This document shows, one piece after another, positions 48,961 to 61,533 of a stretch of DNA of 64,000 nucleotides (within the stretch, counting starts at the first letter, position 1; every line of letters begins with the position of its first letter). The stretch spans positions 23,711,627 to 23,775,626 of the forward strand of contig NC_058495.1 in assembly GCF_020382885.2 (NCBI RefSeq), in the 5' to 3' direction. A model generated the notes under the pieces. It was not told where the DNA came from. It saw only the letters and a list, made by a program, of their open reading frames with translations, and did not search any database. This stretch comes from Scatophagus argus (taxonomy: Eukaryota > Chordata > Actinopteri > Scatophagidae). The translations under genes and the position numbers were made by a program.

Positions 48961-50539
48961 GGGTGCCTGTAACAATGACTTTTTTATGTTCAGACCTGCA
49001 CATCCTGCACATGCAGATTTTTCTTTCTGCCACAAGGTGACAGCGTTGGATGATGTGACCACAAGCTGGTGAATTCCAGGAGCTCACATAGCCGACCCTT
49101 TTAATTCACCTCGCAGTACAATGTGGGGAGTTAATCGTATATTTGGGTGATGGCTGGTAAAATCAAGTCATGATAAAGAGTGCAGTAACAGGCGGAGGCG
49201 TATTCTCGTGGCTCCATTGTAAAATGCATCCAAGGAAGATCAAATTCGCTAATATTTTGCATTTCAGCACAATTGCACATTCACCCAAGAGATGTACTTC
49301 AGTGACATTTTAATAATAATTAATATAATTAATTATAATAATAAATAAATGTACTTTGCTTGAGTATTTCCTCTTTATGTTAATTAGTACTACTTCTAAA
49401 AGAGAATAATTGTATTTTAAAATACCAGAAGTAGAAAAATAACCAGAAGTTACCAGTTACCTTCCTAACTGTTTAACAAAACAGGTTGTCACCTTCTAAA
49501 ATATGATGCATTTGTTCACTAAAAATACCTCCCAATAACACATGTTTAGTCTGTATTATTTATTATTTATATCTATATTTCAGGTTTGTATCACACAGGA
49601 AAAGAGACGCACCAGAGCAGACTCATCGGTCGGCTAAAACAAGAAAATATCACAGACGAAAAGAAATGTCATTTAGAAAAAATAACACACGGTATCAGCA
49701 GTGAAAAGAATATGAAACAGTGAGTAAAAAGAAGTTAGAACAGATAAAGCTGTGCATGTGAGTAGTGTATCTGTGTAAGAATTACAATAAGGTGCATCAC
49801 CAAGGAGGATTTCACAGGCTTTGCTTTTGTGTTTTGGTGGCTAATGGTAAACATATTAAGTACAAAATAATAAGGTGACTGAAGTTGATGGCTTAAGGTG
49901 AAAGTTTCAGAAAATGTAGCACATTCATTTCTCACATTTATAATCCCCTCGTACATTTACACGCTTGGTCCAGCGCTGGTGGAGCATATGGACTACTTGT
50001 GTGTGGAAGTCGGCATTTTGGATCATCATCACAGTCAACACGTCGGCGACTGAGGTCCGTCTTGGGGAAGAGGTAGTGTTGCCGCCATGTCGCTGTGGAC
50101 CTCCTTTGGTGATGAACCCATGAGGTCAACCATGAAGGCTGATGTCGTCCATTTTCTGAATTACAATTTTAAATGATCGAAAACAGAAATATCACAAAAG
50201 TTATTAACTTCAAACTTTCTGCATAGTCACTCAAAGAAATGTGAACGAGCGCTGTTAAACTCATTTCCTTCTTCCTCAGGATGCAAACCTGACAGTCACC
50301 CCTCAAAGAAAGACAAGAAAACAAGCACTGCAAGTCAGTAAACGGAAATATTTACATACCTTCCCTTCTTTTTCCTTTGTTCACATGCATGTATGACATC
50401 ATCACACACTCATTCCAGTTTCTCCTGCATAAATCCATATCCGTACACATCTACAACTGTTCAGTGACGACTTAACTGGAGCTGCCTTCATAAAAGTCAG
50501 TAATTCTCAGTTTTAAAAATTAAATTATTCTGTTCCTTA

Positions 50540-50900
50540 CTTTGTTGGTGACGCTCCAGAAACTCCTGCAGGAGCAGTGGGGAGTACACCCACTGAATAA
50601 GACCACTCATGAGGAACTACTGCCGTGGAGGAGAGCTCCGGGAGCCCACTTTAGCAAACTTTATCGACCCAAATTTACCCAGAGGCCGGTGTGCTCCTCG
50701 ATTGGATGTTCTCAGCCCCCGGGAGGTCTGACACACTTGTTCTGGTCATGCCCTAGATGAGTTATATTTTCGAAATCATTTCTTGTCTGTGTCTGAAGGT
50801 TTCAACAGAATATTTGGCATGAATTGACAGCTGCAGTTGTACCTGACCTCAAAACAGCTAATGCAGTAGAATGTCATCCAAGTGAAGGCTGATCGACTTT
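50540..50900 (+). pseudogene. L1/Tx1-type LINE ORF2 C-terminal fragment
   Basis: Translation of the plus strand gives HFSKLYRPKFTQRPVC followed by a Cys-x4-Cys-x8-His-x4-Cys zinc knuckle in the context GGLTHLFWSCP, the hallmark 'C-x-x-C ... LxHxFWSCP' end of L1 ORF2 proteins. A stop follows directly and the downstream region (EGFNRIFG..., VPDLKTANAV) continues in other frames. No reverse transcriptase is nearby, so this is a 5'-truncated dead copy. Confidence 0.7.
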
Positions 50901-51753
50901 TCAACTGTAGAGGCCTTCGGAGTAAACCCCCACCACCTCCCATACACCCAAGGACCCGAGCACACAGAAAGTGAGAGAAGTATGAATCATTAAAAAAGCT
51001 TCAGAACTTCTGAGAAAAGTTCCTGCTGACTTTCACACCTCAGCACACCTGGATGATCGCTGCATGAAGTGGGATTGGTGATCAGATGCTGTTAGACAAT
51101 CCAACAAGCACTGTTTCAAGACTTACTGATACTAATACTGACGACCTGTTGGCCAGGTCTGCTTGTCTAACGAGCCTCCAGTCCGTTTGAGTCCATTTAA
51201 ACCCCTACTGGGGTCTGTAGGGGATGCCAGTGTACAGTATTTTACTGAACCACAGAATATCGTAATTTCATTAATATGTCAGCGTTGCTTCACCCTTATT
51301 CACCTCAATGTCACTGCATTATATCTTTTGTTACTGTTGATTTATTTTGCCTTTATTTTCATTAGCTTGTGTATGTCACACATACGATCTGTTTCTGCTA
51401 CCACTCATGCAGTTCTTCAGGACATCCTGTCTCCCATGTAGCCAACACACAAAGTTCTATGGTAACGACTTGATTTATTCTAAAGCTCTTCAAAAGCACT
51501 ATAGGATAAAGTAAACCTGACAACACATGTCCAGAGGTGGAGCAGGTGTGAGTGAGCTTTCTCTGTGAGAGAAACACCTGAGCTCAGACCAAAAGTTTTC
51601 CGAGACCTGCTCGGAGGAACAAAGAGTTGCACAGCTCAGGCATCGACTGCTGCTGTTGAGCATTAGCCTGCAGCTCTCTCCAGGCTTCCTGTGGCAACCT
51701 GTCTCACTGCTGGCATCGGGGTATAGAGCCGTCACACTCCCAGACAGCCACAC

Positions 51754-51754
<1 letters not shown>

Positions 51755-51784
<30 letters not shown>
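51755..51784. repeat. (CTG)n trinucleotide repeat
   Basis: Nine to ten perfect CTG units. Confidence 0.95.
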
Positions 51785-51785
<1 letters not shown>

Positions 51786-52110
51786 GTGGAAAACTACAGT
51801 GTGAAAAGTGCAACGCAGTACTAAAATGTGAGCATAATGTGATGTTTTGTTGTTGTTGTTTTTTTTACAAGTTTTTTGCTTTTCTAATATTCATCCTACA
51901 CTGATGTACACTGTCCCCCAGTGGGAGGTGCAGTATTAAAAGTGTGATTACTTGATTGTCTTGAATACTGATTATATTGTACACGCAGTGGATGCTGAAT
52001 GCTGCGAGTTGTCTTTGATTGTGTGTGTTGGAGCAGGACTGCTGTCGTGCTGTGTAACTAATTATAAATGACCTCCTCTGCAGAATTCATCTTTTCTTTC
52101 TCCCTCTGCA

Positions 52111-52113
52111 TGT

Positions 52114-52170
<57 letters not shown>
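52111..52170. repeat. (TG)n microsatellite
   Basis: About 29 TG units with one GAG interruption, among the longest TG arrays in the window. Confidence 0.95.
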
Positions 52171-52173
<3 letters not shown>

Positions 52174-52258
52174 ACATTACCGCGGTGGCTTTTAGCTCAG
52201 GAGCACGATAGGTAGGTCAAGGTCAAATCACGAAGAAGAGACCATTAGCGTGTCTTCG

Positions 52259-52260
52259 CC

Positions 52261-52301
<41 letters not shown>

Positions 52302-52320
52302 CCTCTCTCTCCCTCTCCAG
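52259..52320. repeat. (GTCT)n-(TC)n compound repeat
   Basis: Five GTCT units followed by a CT/CCCT run. Confidence 0.95.
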
Positions 52321-54851
52321 GTAAGGCCCATTTACATCCAAAATGATAACCACAGCGATAACTTCACTCAACATCCCATAATGCTGTGAAACTTCTTACA
52401 GAGAGCCATCACCTTTTAAATTGCGCCCATTCTTATTCCTCACCTTAATGTTACACCAGGTGTACTCAGAAGCTCTTCACGAGCTCAGTTAGTCAGCGTG
52501 CGACTGGAAGGACACAGTCTAATAAATGTGAAGCACTGAGGTTATCCCCCAATATTGACAAAGTCAAATATAATCACCGATATGACCAAATAACTCAATA
52601 TTGTTAATGTGACAGCATTTTGACCATGACTGTTATGTTCTCTGCTCTACTGCAAGTGGAAGTTTAACCTCCAAACATTTCTTTCACCGGGACGTAACAC
52701 TAACAGGATGTGGCATTTAGTCAAGTGCTGTACTTAAAGTTTATTTCTGATGTGCTTTATCATTTATATGTGATGCTTAATTTATATCTCTTCTCACTCC
52801 ACTGTGATGACTTTATTGCAGCTACAGATTCTAGTTACTTTACAGAATAATGTTATAAACAAAATATATGATTCACATATAAAATCTGATGCATTATTGC
52901 AGATTCGCGCCGCAGCGTCTGCCTCATTCTTGCCTCTTGTCCCTCCGTCCAGCCACGTCTCCACCTGTTCACCACGAGCCGACCTGTCCCAGTCACCTGA
53001 CTCTCACATGGGGCTACTGCCTCCTGCACTGCAGTATCCGCCTTTCCTCACCGTTCACATCACGCGACCTTCCCTGTCCACTCGACTCCCCACTTCACTT
53101 CACGATTCTCACAGTATACCTTACATGCCAGCCCTTTTCCAGTCACACTTTACCTGCCTGAACTTCTCCCTGATGCACAGGGCTGACTGTCCTCCTCATC
53201 GCACTGCACCAGTAATAATTATGCAGCACCTTCCCGTAGCAGAGCTCTTTAATTGTAATATAATTAGAGAGCAAAACCAAAACCAAAAACCAAAAGCACA
53301 TATTTACACACAATAGTTCATTTTCAAAATGTGCACATGATGGTTAAGCAGGAGTGCAGATCATCACTGATGAGATAAACCCTAAAAGTGACTGCCTATG
53401 GTTTACTGTACTGCAGCCTTTGAGAACAGAATACATACACAGTATGAGCTGTTACTATAGTGCCAGATGATACGGTGTCACATCACAATGACGATATGAA
53501 CTTGTGTGCTCTTAAAGCACCTCACAGTTCTGTAACATCAGACAGACAGATTGTGCAGGGAGGCAAACATGCTCAGAAACAGGAAAAAGATGAACCGTGC
53601 TCCCTCTTTTTCATATGCTACACACTAAATGTGATAAACATTGTTAAAAGCATGTCCAGGAGTCAACCACTGAGAACATTTGTTTTGTGTTTTCCCCCCT
53701 ACACGTTCCAGTCGTGCATTATCTGTCGCTCTTGCAAAACATTTGAAGTTGTGCTTTTTCAGTCTCGATGATGAAGTAAAGGAGGGGAAACTGTGTGACA
53801 TATGCTTTAATCCTGCAGTATTTTTGTCTGATGTGCTGTGTGGTCCCTGGTGTGTCTCCTCAAAGTTGAAATAAAACCTACACTCTTGCAGGGAAACTAT
53901 TTTCACAGCCCACAATTTTCACCTTGACTCCAGGCCTCGTCGCTTTGAAAAGAAGATCCTGTGCAAGCAACCTGCTGCTGTGCTCACATCCATTCAGTCA
54001 GAGGGAGAAACCTGAATCCTGTTGTCAGAAAGGAAAGTGAAATCACTTGGCAGAATTATGCAGCAAAATTAAATCAAACCTTTTTGTGCCTCACCTGTTT
54101 TGATCCATGACTTTCTCTGGCTATCTTCCTCACCATTACAGTTTGAAACAGCCGTCCTGTGTGGCAGATAAGCCTCTAAATGCCTTCATCCTTTCAGGTA
54201 TGCCGACTGGGTGCAACTCAGTGACCCTTGACAACCTCTTTAGCCTCCAGGAGTCTCAGGTGCAACCAAGCAGAAGGCTGGAAACAAATAGCCTTTAATA
54301 GAATTTAAATATCTGGAATGAAATTATGCAAAACAGGACCCTTAACCCAAACCTGCTTCCTTGCAAATCAATTCCCGGCGATGAGGGTACAGTACACTGT
54401 GACAGCAGTCACGTCAGTAACATCTGTAAGTTCTTCCGCACAAAAAAGCTCTTACGCTGAGCCTCCAGATGCCGCCACGTCTTTTTTATCCTTCAACTTT
54501 AATTTCCCTGAACTGAAAATATATCATTGTAACTGAATCAAACAAAACAGCTCTGGGACCAAACTGTACCTTTTCGTTTAATTTCATAATTATCATGAAA
54601 GCTCGAACAGTTGTTCTGTTCACCTGAAACGATTCAAAAGTCTGCATGCTTACAGCAGTATTATTGTTTCAGTTTCAGTTTTTGTTTTTTGTTTTGTTTT
54701 GTTTTGTTTTTTTTTACTAAGATGTGGATTATAAATGTTTGCATGCATCCAAATCTCAAATCCAGTCCAAAATTACTTTGTGGTGCTAATCAGCTAAATG
54801 TAGCCCAGCCTAACTTTGCCTGAATGTGTTTGAACAAGGAGCACACGCGCA

Positions 54852-54879
54852 TGTGTGTGTGTGTGTGTGTGTGTGTGTC
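54852..54879. repeat. (TG)n microsatellite
   Basis: About 13 TG units. Confidence 0.95.
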
Positions 54880-55141
54880 TGTTTGCGTGTGCGTACAGAG
54901 CGGTCATCAGAGGTCGAGTGATGTCAGTGTCAGTGCTCTCCCTCCTTGTTGACCCTGTCATGGTGACTGCCATCCAAGTGTCTCCATCCGAGCGATGCTG
55001 CTCGCACACACACATCGACACACGAGGCATCTGACATCTTCAAGTTCCAGGGCAACAGTACTGTCAGCGTCAAGGGCAAGACCAACAGGACGGGCGACTT
55101 CAAGTGTCTTCCCTGAGTCACCACTCCACCCACACTCAGCA

Positions 55142-55182
55142 CCTCCTCCTCCTCCTCCTCCTCCTCCTCCTCCTCCTCCTCC
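55142..55182. repeat. (CCT)n trinucleotide repeat
   Basis: Thirteen perfect CCT units. Confidence 0.95.
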
Positions 55183-57793
55183 CAGCACGCAGTGGAAGCA
55201 CCTCTCGGCATGCTGGAGGTTTTTTTATTACTGGATTTATTATTATTATTATTTGCATCACATAACAACTGATGTTTATTTTTGTGCATAAAGTGCCACA
55301 GGTCTGATAGTCACACTGTGGTTGTTTCCCAGTCAGTGTTGGGTCACACTAGACAGCAGCAGAGTGAAATCCTTTGTGGGGGTTTTTTTGCAGTTACAGG
55401 CAGAACCAGAAGCTGGCTAAAATGGCACCGAGCTAACCTGACATATTGAGAGGAAAACACGTCTTAACCCCTCAGGATCGGGATCAGTCCAGGAGCCGAC
55501 TGTGTGACGGGCTGCTGTCTTATTCAATCAGGTGCTGAACACATGCAGAATGCACTTGTGGGATCAACGAGAACTTCAACACGCAACTGTGCAGCAACGT
55601 TTTCTTAGTAAGCGTGGCCCTGGAAATGCAGCAGTAAGGTGCATTTTTTTGCCCAACTTTCATTAGAATTTCATAAATTACATCTGAAAGGTTGCACTTG
55701 ATCAATGTTCAGACATGATGTCGTATCCCCCGGGGCCAAAAGAGTCTATAAAAGAAGAAGACTTCATATTTCCTCAGGCAAACACTGCAGGGGAAACTAA
55801 TAAATGGAAGAGTGAACAAATAACCAAATAACAGAAACGCTCAGAATATGATTTTCTTCTCTGAAACAAAGTCTACCCCACAATCACTCACAGCATCTTT
55901 GTTTCTGCATGTCTGATCTGAAGAGGGATTTCACTGAGAGCAGAAACAAAGGAAGAATCCATCTATTATTCCTCAGCAGCGAAGCCGTACGCCATCCGGA
56001 TTTCAGACCTCCGTACTGTGAGAGGTTCATAAGCGTCAGTGGAAGCATCAAGCGTCAGTGAGCACCAATAGACACATCAATCAGAGCAGTTGCCATCTCC
56101 ATTATCCCACTTAGTTACCACCTGCTTATTCTCAACCTCAATGCTCCTGTGCTTCCAGCTTTAGAAAAGTTCCACTTAACATACACACAAAAAGTGTGTG
56201 CGCGAGCGCGTGCGCGTGTGTGTGGGGATATTTTGGTGGAGCTAATACAGACCAATAAAGGATTGCTCCATCCTGTATTTGTGAAGTTCTTATTTTATCT
56301 CAGATCTATTAGCCTACAGGCAGACAGGAGTCCACCACGTAGCCGAGCGCGCTGCAGAGCGAGTGTGTGCGTGTCTGCGTGTGTGCACACACACACTCGT
56401 GTTTTGAGGGTGATGTATCGAGCCAATCACTGAGTGACGTCTCATACATCACTTTTATTGCAGCGGTTTGGCCCTAACCCTCTTCCTCTCTGTGTTGCTC
56501 AATCTTTCCTTCTCTCCATTTTAGGCACAAGCGGAGAAGGAGAAGATAAATAATAAAGTTTTCATGAGACTTTCACATTCTCTCAGACAAAGAGGGCTTG
56601 TCAGTGCGCTCAGAGACAAGATTTACTGTGTCGCACTAAACAAGCTCTGGTTGACATTAGCCTCCTGACCTCTTGTGCATGTCTACAGGTGGTGCCAATA
56701 CTTTTTTTGGGCAGCATTTTGGGCAAACGCCACGCAGGTTGTTCCCTTTATAGCGGAGGTGAAAGCCATAAATAATAATGCCTGGGATCAGCTGCCGTGC
56801 ACGACGCTCTCTGTGGAATACAAAGTGGGCCTTTTACCTTCTCACCATATTGTTGAAAGTAAACATTTGAATTTTATAACAATGCACGCATCCGTTTCTT
56901 TCAGGCTTCTATTCTTTCTCTTCCAGCACCATCATCAAGCATTATAAATTCCTAATGTGTCTCAATCGCAGCTCTAATGAGTTTTGATGGACTGCTTTTG
57001 TTTGGCCAGCCCACGTTATTTGGCTCACTCTACACAGGCTTTATTATGCTAAATAAACAGCCACAAGACTTCTTTGTTATCGCTAATGTTATTGAATAAA
57101 AACGCCATTTCACCGCTAATTGTCCTCTCTAATCTTCTCACAGATAATTGTTTTTATCCCAACGAAATCTGTCTTGGCTGGCCGCACAGTTTGGTTTGGA
57201 TTTGACTTCCTCTGAGCTCCCATTCGCTCGTCTGAGGAGGCCCATATGAAACAGCTTGGCAAGGGATCCGGATCTTTCAATAGCAATTCCTCATTGAGGG
57301 TTCATTTTCTGCTACATGATCCCACTGAGCTCTAATTAACACAAGGGCTCAGTGTTCTTTTGGATGTTAAACAGCAGGCAATAAATTCTGCTTTATATAA
57401 TTTCTGCATCATGTTTTTCAACACAGTTTGCAATGTTCATATTTCTGTGGGATCACATGGTGTTTAGATACTGTTGACGGGTTTCAACAACATGGATTTT
57501 GAAGACAAACACCAGATATTTTATACTCTTACTGAGAGTTTAGGTGTGGAACTAAAACTGTTTATAGTCTTTGGCAAAAAAATAGTCAGACTAAAATGCA
57601 TGTTGAATATCAACAAACAGATCAACAACACATCATCAGGTAGAGGCAAGCGTGTTTGGCCGCCGTCAGCCGCCACGTGACACGTGGATTGGTTTTTGAA
57701 ACGAAACAGTGATGTGGGAGACAAACTTGTGTCAGTAAAAGCTCCAAAGGAATACGACCCTGATTACAACAAGTCTGGATTCACAATGGCAGG

Positions 57794-57817
57794 CAGCTTT
57801 CACAGCTGTGAAAGCTG
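57794..57817. repeat. 24-bp perfect palindrome centred on an E-box
   Basis: CAGCTTTCACAG followed directly by its exact reverse complement CTGTGAAAGCTG, so the centre reads CAGCTG. No spacer. Confidence 0.9.
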
Positions 57818-58009
57818 AAAGCACAGTGTGTCGAATGTGATGAAATCCTCTCACAGCCCGGTTTAGTTATTTATTTATTTTTCTCATGTATTTAGAAAGG
57901 TGGCCTTAGAAAAGACTGAGAACCCCTGTGTTATAGTATATACAGGATATAGTAAATACAGGGAACCTAGGACAAAAACTGCTCCTGTTACTAAGGATAA
58001 TTAGTGTGT

Positions 58010-58690
58010 AGCTCTGCACAAGGGCTTTGATAGCATTGATCACAACATTTGTAACATAAGCTGCTTTCAATTTGTTGATGATTTTTCACACAGCTGGTTC
58101 AAATCAAATCAAATCGTAAATCATATTGTGTTGGAGTTCAGGCTGCTTGATTGCATCAGTATCAGGCCCTCTGCTGTTTACTCTATACATAAACAATATT
58201 TTTCCATCTTCACTCTTATGCTATTGTTTCTACTGCAAACCGGGCCTTCTCCAGTCTAGTCTGCATGCAGCAAGCTCTTACTGATTTAAAGCTTGTTCCA
58301 ACCTCAGAAATAACAAAATGTAGGCATCGCTCAGGAGCAAGGAGCTCTGATGCTCCTAGTCTCATACATGGCTGCTGTTGGCCAAAATTAGACTTTAATA
58401 AGCCCAATCAGACTGATGTCTTGGATCAAGATAAAAACACTACGTGTAGGTCCGTTTGTCAAGAGGGCGGCTGGATTTCCTTCTCCAAACCTTCTCTGCA
58501 ACGAAAATCAGTGCTTGCCATGCACACAAAAAGTTGCTCAGCAGCACTTCAGGTTAACATGCATCTTGTCAAACCACCATTCAGCCACACACACACACAC
58601 TCAAACACACTTACCTGGCATGCCTAGTCATCTCTTCACAGTTGGTTTCACTTCATTTTAGTGCTACGCCAGCACGAACACATGCACATA
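58010..58690 (+). pseudogene. Decayed non-LTR retrotransposon reverse transcriptase (L2/Rex-like)
   Basis: Plus-strand translation in shifting frames shows KGFDSIDHN (RT motif 'KAFDTVDHN'), then ASVSGPLLFTLYINNI (motif 'GSVLGPLLFTIYIND'), QALTDLKLVPTSEITKC ('L...LKLVLN.EKTK'), GCCWPKLDFN ('YLGI-x-D-KL-F') and GFPSPNLLCNENQC ('GFFYRNKSCF'). The order and spacing match an L2/Rex1-type LINE, but the YADD catalytic box is unrecognisable and several frameshifts separate the blocks. Confidence 0.68.
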
Positions 58691-60187
58691 CACACGAAAC
58701 ACATCCGTGAATGAGCCAAACTGGCAAGCCTCATTGCAGATAGACAGCACTTTGGATGTTAAACAGGCACCGGGAACACTCAGGCATGACTGGGTTCTCA
58801 TTGCAGCAAATCTAAAGCATCATTTCTTCTCCACATTACAGTATGTGACTTAGTCAAACTACTCACAGCACAGGAGGCTGGAGTTGATTAGAGCAAATCT
58901 GCCAACTAATCCAGCAGGTGGATCCAGGCAGGGCACAGATCCGCTTCGGTCTCATAATAAAAATGATTTGGTCTCTTCTTTGGTCTTATTGTAAAGAAAT
59001 ATACTATTTGTAGTCACCATAAAGAATGACAGGAAAATAGCAGAAAAAAAGGCTTATTTCCTTTCCATATTTTTCATAGGTCAAAACTTATGTCATGGGT
59101 TCTGAAAAGAAACTCTGGAGTTTTCCCTCTGAGAGAACAGAGACGGTAGAGGAGAGAAACGGGTAGAAAGAGTAGAGGAAAGACGGGTTAGGATGGGTCA
59201 AGAGGGTGGGGAAATAAGAGGAGCAACAATAAGAGCGAAAAACTGTAAGGGAAATAAAACAGAAAAGTGGAACAAAAGACAAAGGAGACGTGAGATGTTG
59301 TTTAGCCCACAAAGCCTGCAGGATGTCCCCTGTGGTTTGTTCGTTTCTATCCTGATTTGATCTATGACAGTAGGACAGATCAGTACAAAAGCTGCCAAGG
59401 TGCTGTTTAGGTGTGCACTGTGGAAGTAAGAACTCACCTTCACACACCTGAAGAAATCAATCGCCACGCACACATTGCTCAGAGCTCACCGGTGTGAAAG
59501 CCTTCGAGCTCACACGAATATCAGATCTCGACTGCGAGGATTTCAAACAGGAAGTGCTTTTATTTCAGAAGAAAACTTGGACTGTGGCCATGCCAGCTTA
59601 TAAGGTGTGAAATGTTGAAGTAAAACATTATGCTTTCAGCAGCAATGAAGTAATGTAACCAGTTACTAACAGGATTTCAGTGATATTATCTCATTAGGTA
59701 TATCAAGGACCTTGTCACCACCCAAAACTAAGCATTAAGCAGCCCCTAGTGATGTTAACCTTTTAATGATGTACAATAAACGGAAAGGGAATCAAACTCA
59801 CAGGGACAAAACACAGCTGGGGGGAAGCAGCCACATGAGCAACTGCTAAAAAAGACAATAAAAGCAGCACATTCTGGACGCTAACAAAAAGTAACGTTCG
59901 GGAACACCTCAGACCAGCACGGCATGATGGGAAATCGTCGATGAAGCTCCACCTTTCAGCTAACTGGGTGCGTGGGTGTGTGTGTGTGAGTGGTAAAAGG
60001 CCTTTTAGAAAGAGCTTTTCTAGTCTGCAGACTCCTCAAAGTGCTTTTCAACTCTTGCCACATTCACCCATTCACAGCACACACATTCATGAAGGCAGAG
60101 GCTGCCATGCAAGGTGCCGACCTGCTCATCAGGAGCCACGCAGAGCTTCCCATCCGAAACGCCTCGCAGTTTTTTCTACGCTCAGCC

Positions 60188-60191
<4 letters not shown>

Positions 60192-60249
<58 letters not shown>
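60192..60249. repeat. (CA)n microsatellite
   Basis: 29 perfect CA units. Confidence 0.97.
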
Positions 60250-60250
<1 letters not shown>

Positions 60251-61489
60251 GAGCAAAGCAGCGGCTCCTATCCAAAGTGTCCCATGATTTTTTTTTCCTG
60301 AACTCAACCTTTCAACCTTCCACTTAGTGAACCATCCGCTTTGCCTCCTCACCCAACACGAGTGTGTTTTTGTGTGTGCAGGCAGCACACACAAAATTGT
60401 CAACAAATTTTGGATCTCTATCATGACTAAAGCTTGAGAAAAATGTTAATTAATTATTTTTTTGACCAAGAAGAGACACAAAGGAGTTTTAGATGACTGA
60501 CAACAGATAACCAGATAAGTTGTGAAAATTGCAAAACTCATGCCTGCACCACAACATTTCATTCACTTTTGGAATTTTTCAACAGTATGACAGCAGAGAG
60601 GTTACTGAAGAGTCCTAGAGAAAAGGATAAAAACTGAAAAGCTAATTCCTGCCAAACGTGCCTGATAGCCCAAAGACAGTGGATACCTGCCAAGCAGAGG
60701 ACATGAAGGACGAGTCCTGGGTCCAAATGCTGCTGGGAGGTCTGAACATGAATCTGTTCAGGCAAGGCTCACTTGGAGGAGGGTTTGAGGGGAAAACGTT
60801 TCACCAAAAACTTCATATCGTGGAGTTGTTGAGACGCCTGTGGAGTCAGATATCACCTCACGAGTGCACCCTTCTTTAATTTACATTGTAGACATTTAGC
60901 CCTTCTTCTTACCCACAACAATTTAAAAAGAGTGAGAAAGCGGGAGTCCCGAGTCCTCACGCAAAGTGTTTTGCTAAGTACATTTTTGAGACATTTTTTT
61001 CCTGTGAAGTTTTCCTGTGTTGTTCTTCTCAGCCTTGGCTGCTCATTTGCCGACCATTCACGACGCCCTGCCCAACCTTGTTACTGTGCAATCTTTGAAA
61101 CAATGGAACCTTGATTTGGGAATGAAGTACGACACACTTGTATGAAAATTAGACACACAGAAAAGGGGAATTAAGTATGAATTTGATGGCTACGTACATC
61201 ACGCTGCACGGTACAGACTTACAGTCGACACATACCTCGTGACCACGCTGATATCAGTACACTTTTGAAATCAAGAAAGGAGTGGAAAGGAATATACAGA
61301 CAAGCAGAAAGGAGTACAAAGCAGCAACATGCTGTGTAACAACATCATCTACACCCCCTCGCTCGCTCTGAAACCTCCAGACTCTGACCTCCTCTGCTCA
61401 CTCATGGGCTTTTTTACATGGACTTACAGGGTGAAGTCCAGTCCAGCTGATCAGTTGATCACATCTATTCAACACCTTCAGGGTTAGCC

Positions 61490-61494
<5 letters not shown>

Positions 61495-61529
<35 letters not shown>
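61495..61529. repeat. (TC)n microsatellite
   Basis: About 17 perfect TC units. Confidence 0.95.

Positions 61530-61533
<4 letters not shown>

Larger units (their letters stand above)
46093..50540. other. Intergenic
   Basis: No coding recognised. Contains TG/CA arrays, a pyrimidine-rich CpG-containing block at 48290-48560 and a stretch at 46850-47130 that looks like a conserved non-coding element. Confidence 0.5.
50901..58000. other. Intergenic
   Basis: No coding recognised. Holds the microsatellites listed separately, a conserved-element-like stretch at 56680-57420 and a 24-bp perfect palindrome at 57794-57817. Confidence 0.5.

Noticed and set aside
52804-53316. 170-codon plus-strand open frame
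   Set aside because: Ser/Pro/His-rich low-complexity translation starting in an AT-rich repeat-like stretch. No family resemblance.
54930-55289. 119-codon minus-strand frame with a poly-Glu run
   Set aside because: The Glu run is the (CCT)n microsatellite read in reverse. The remainder has no similarity.
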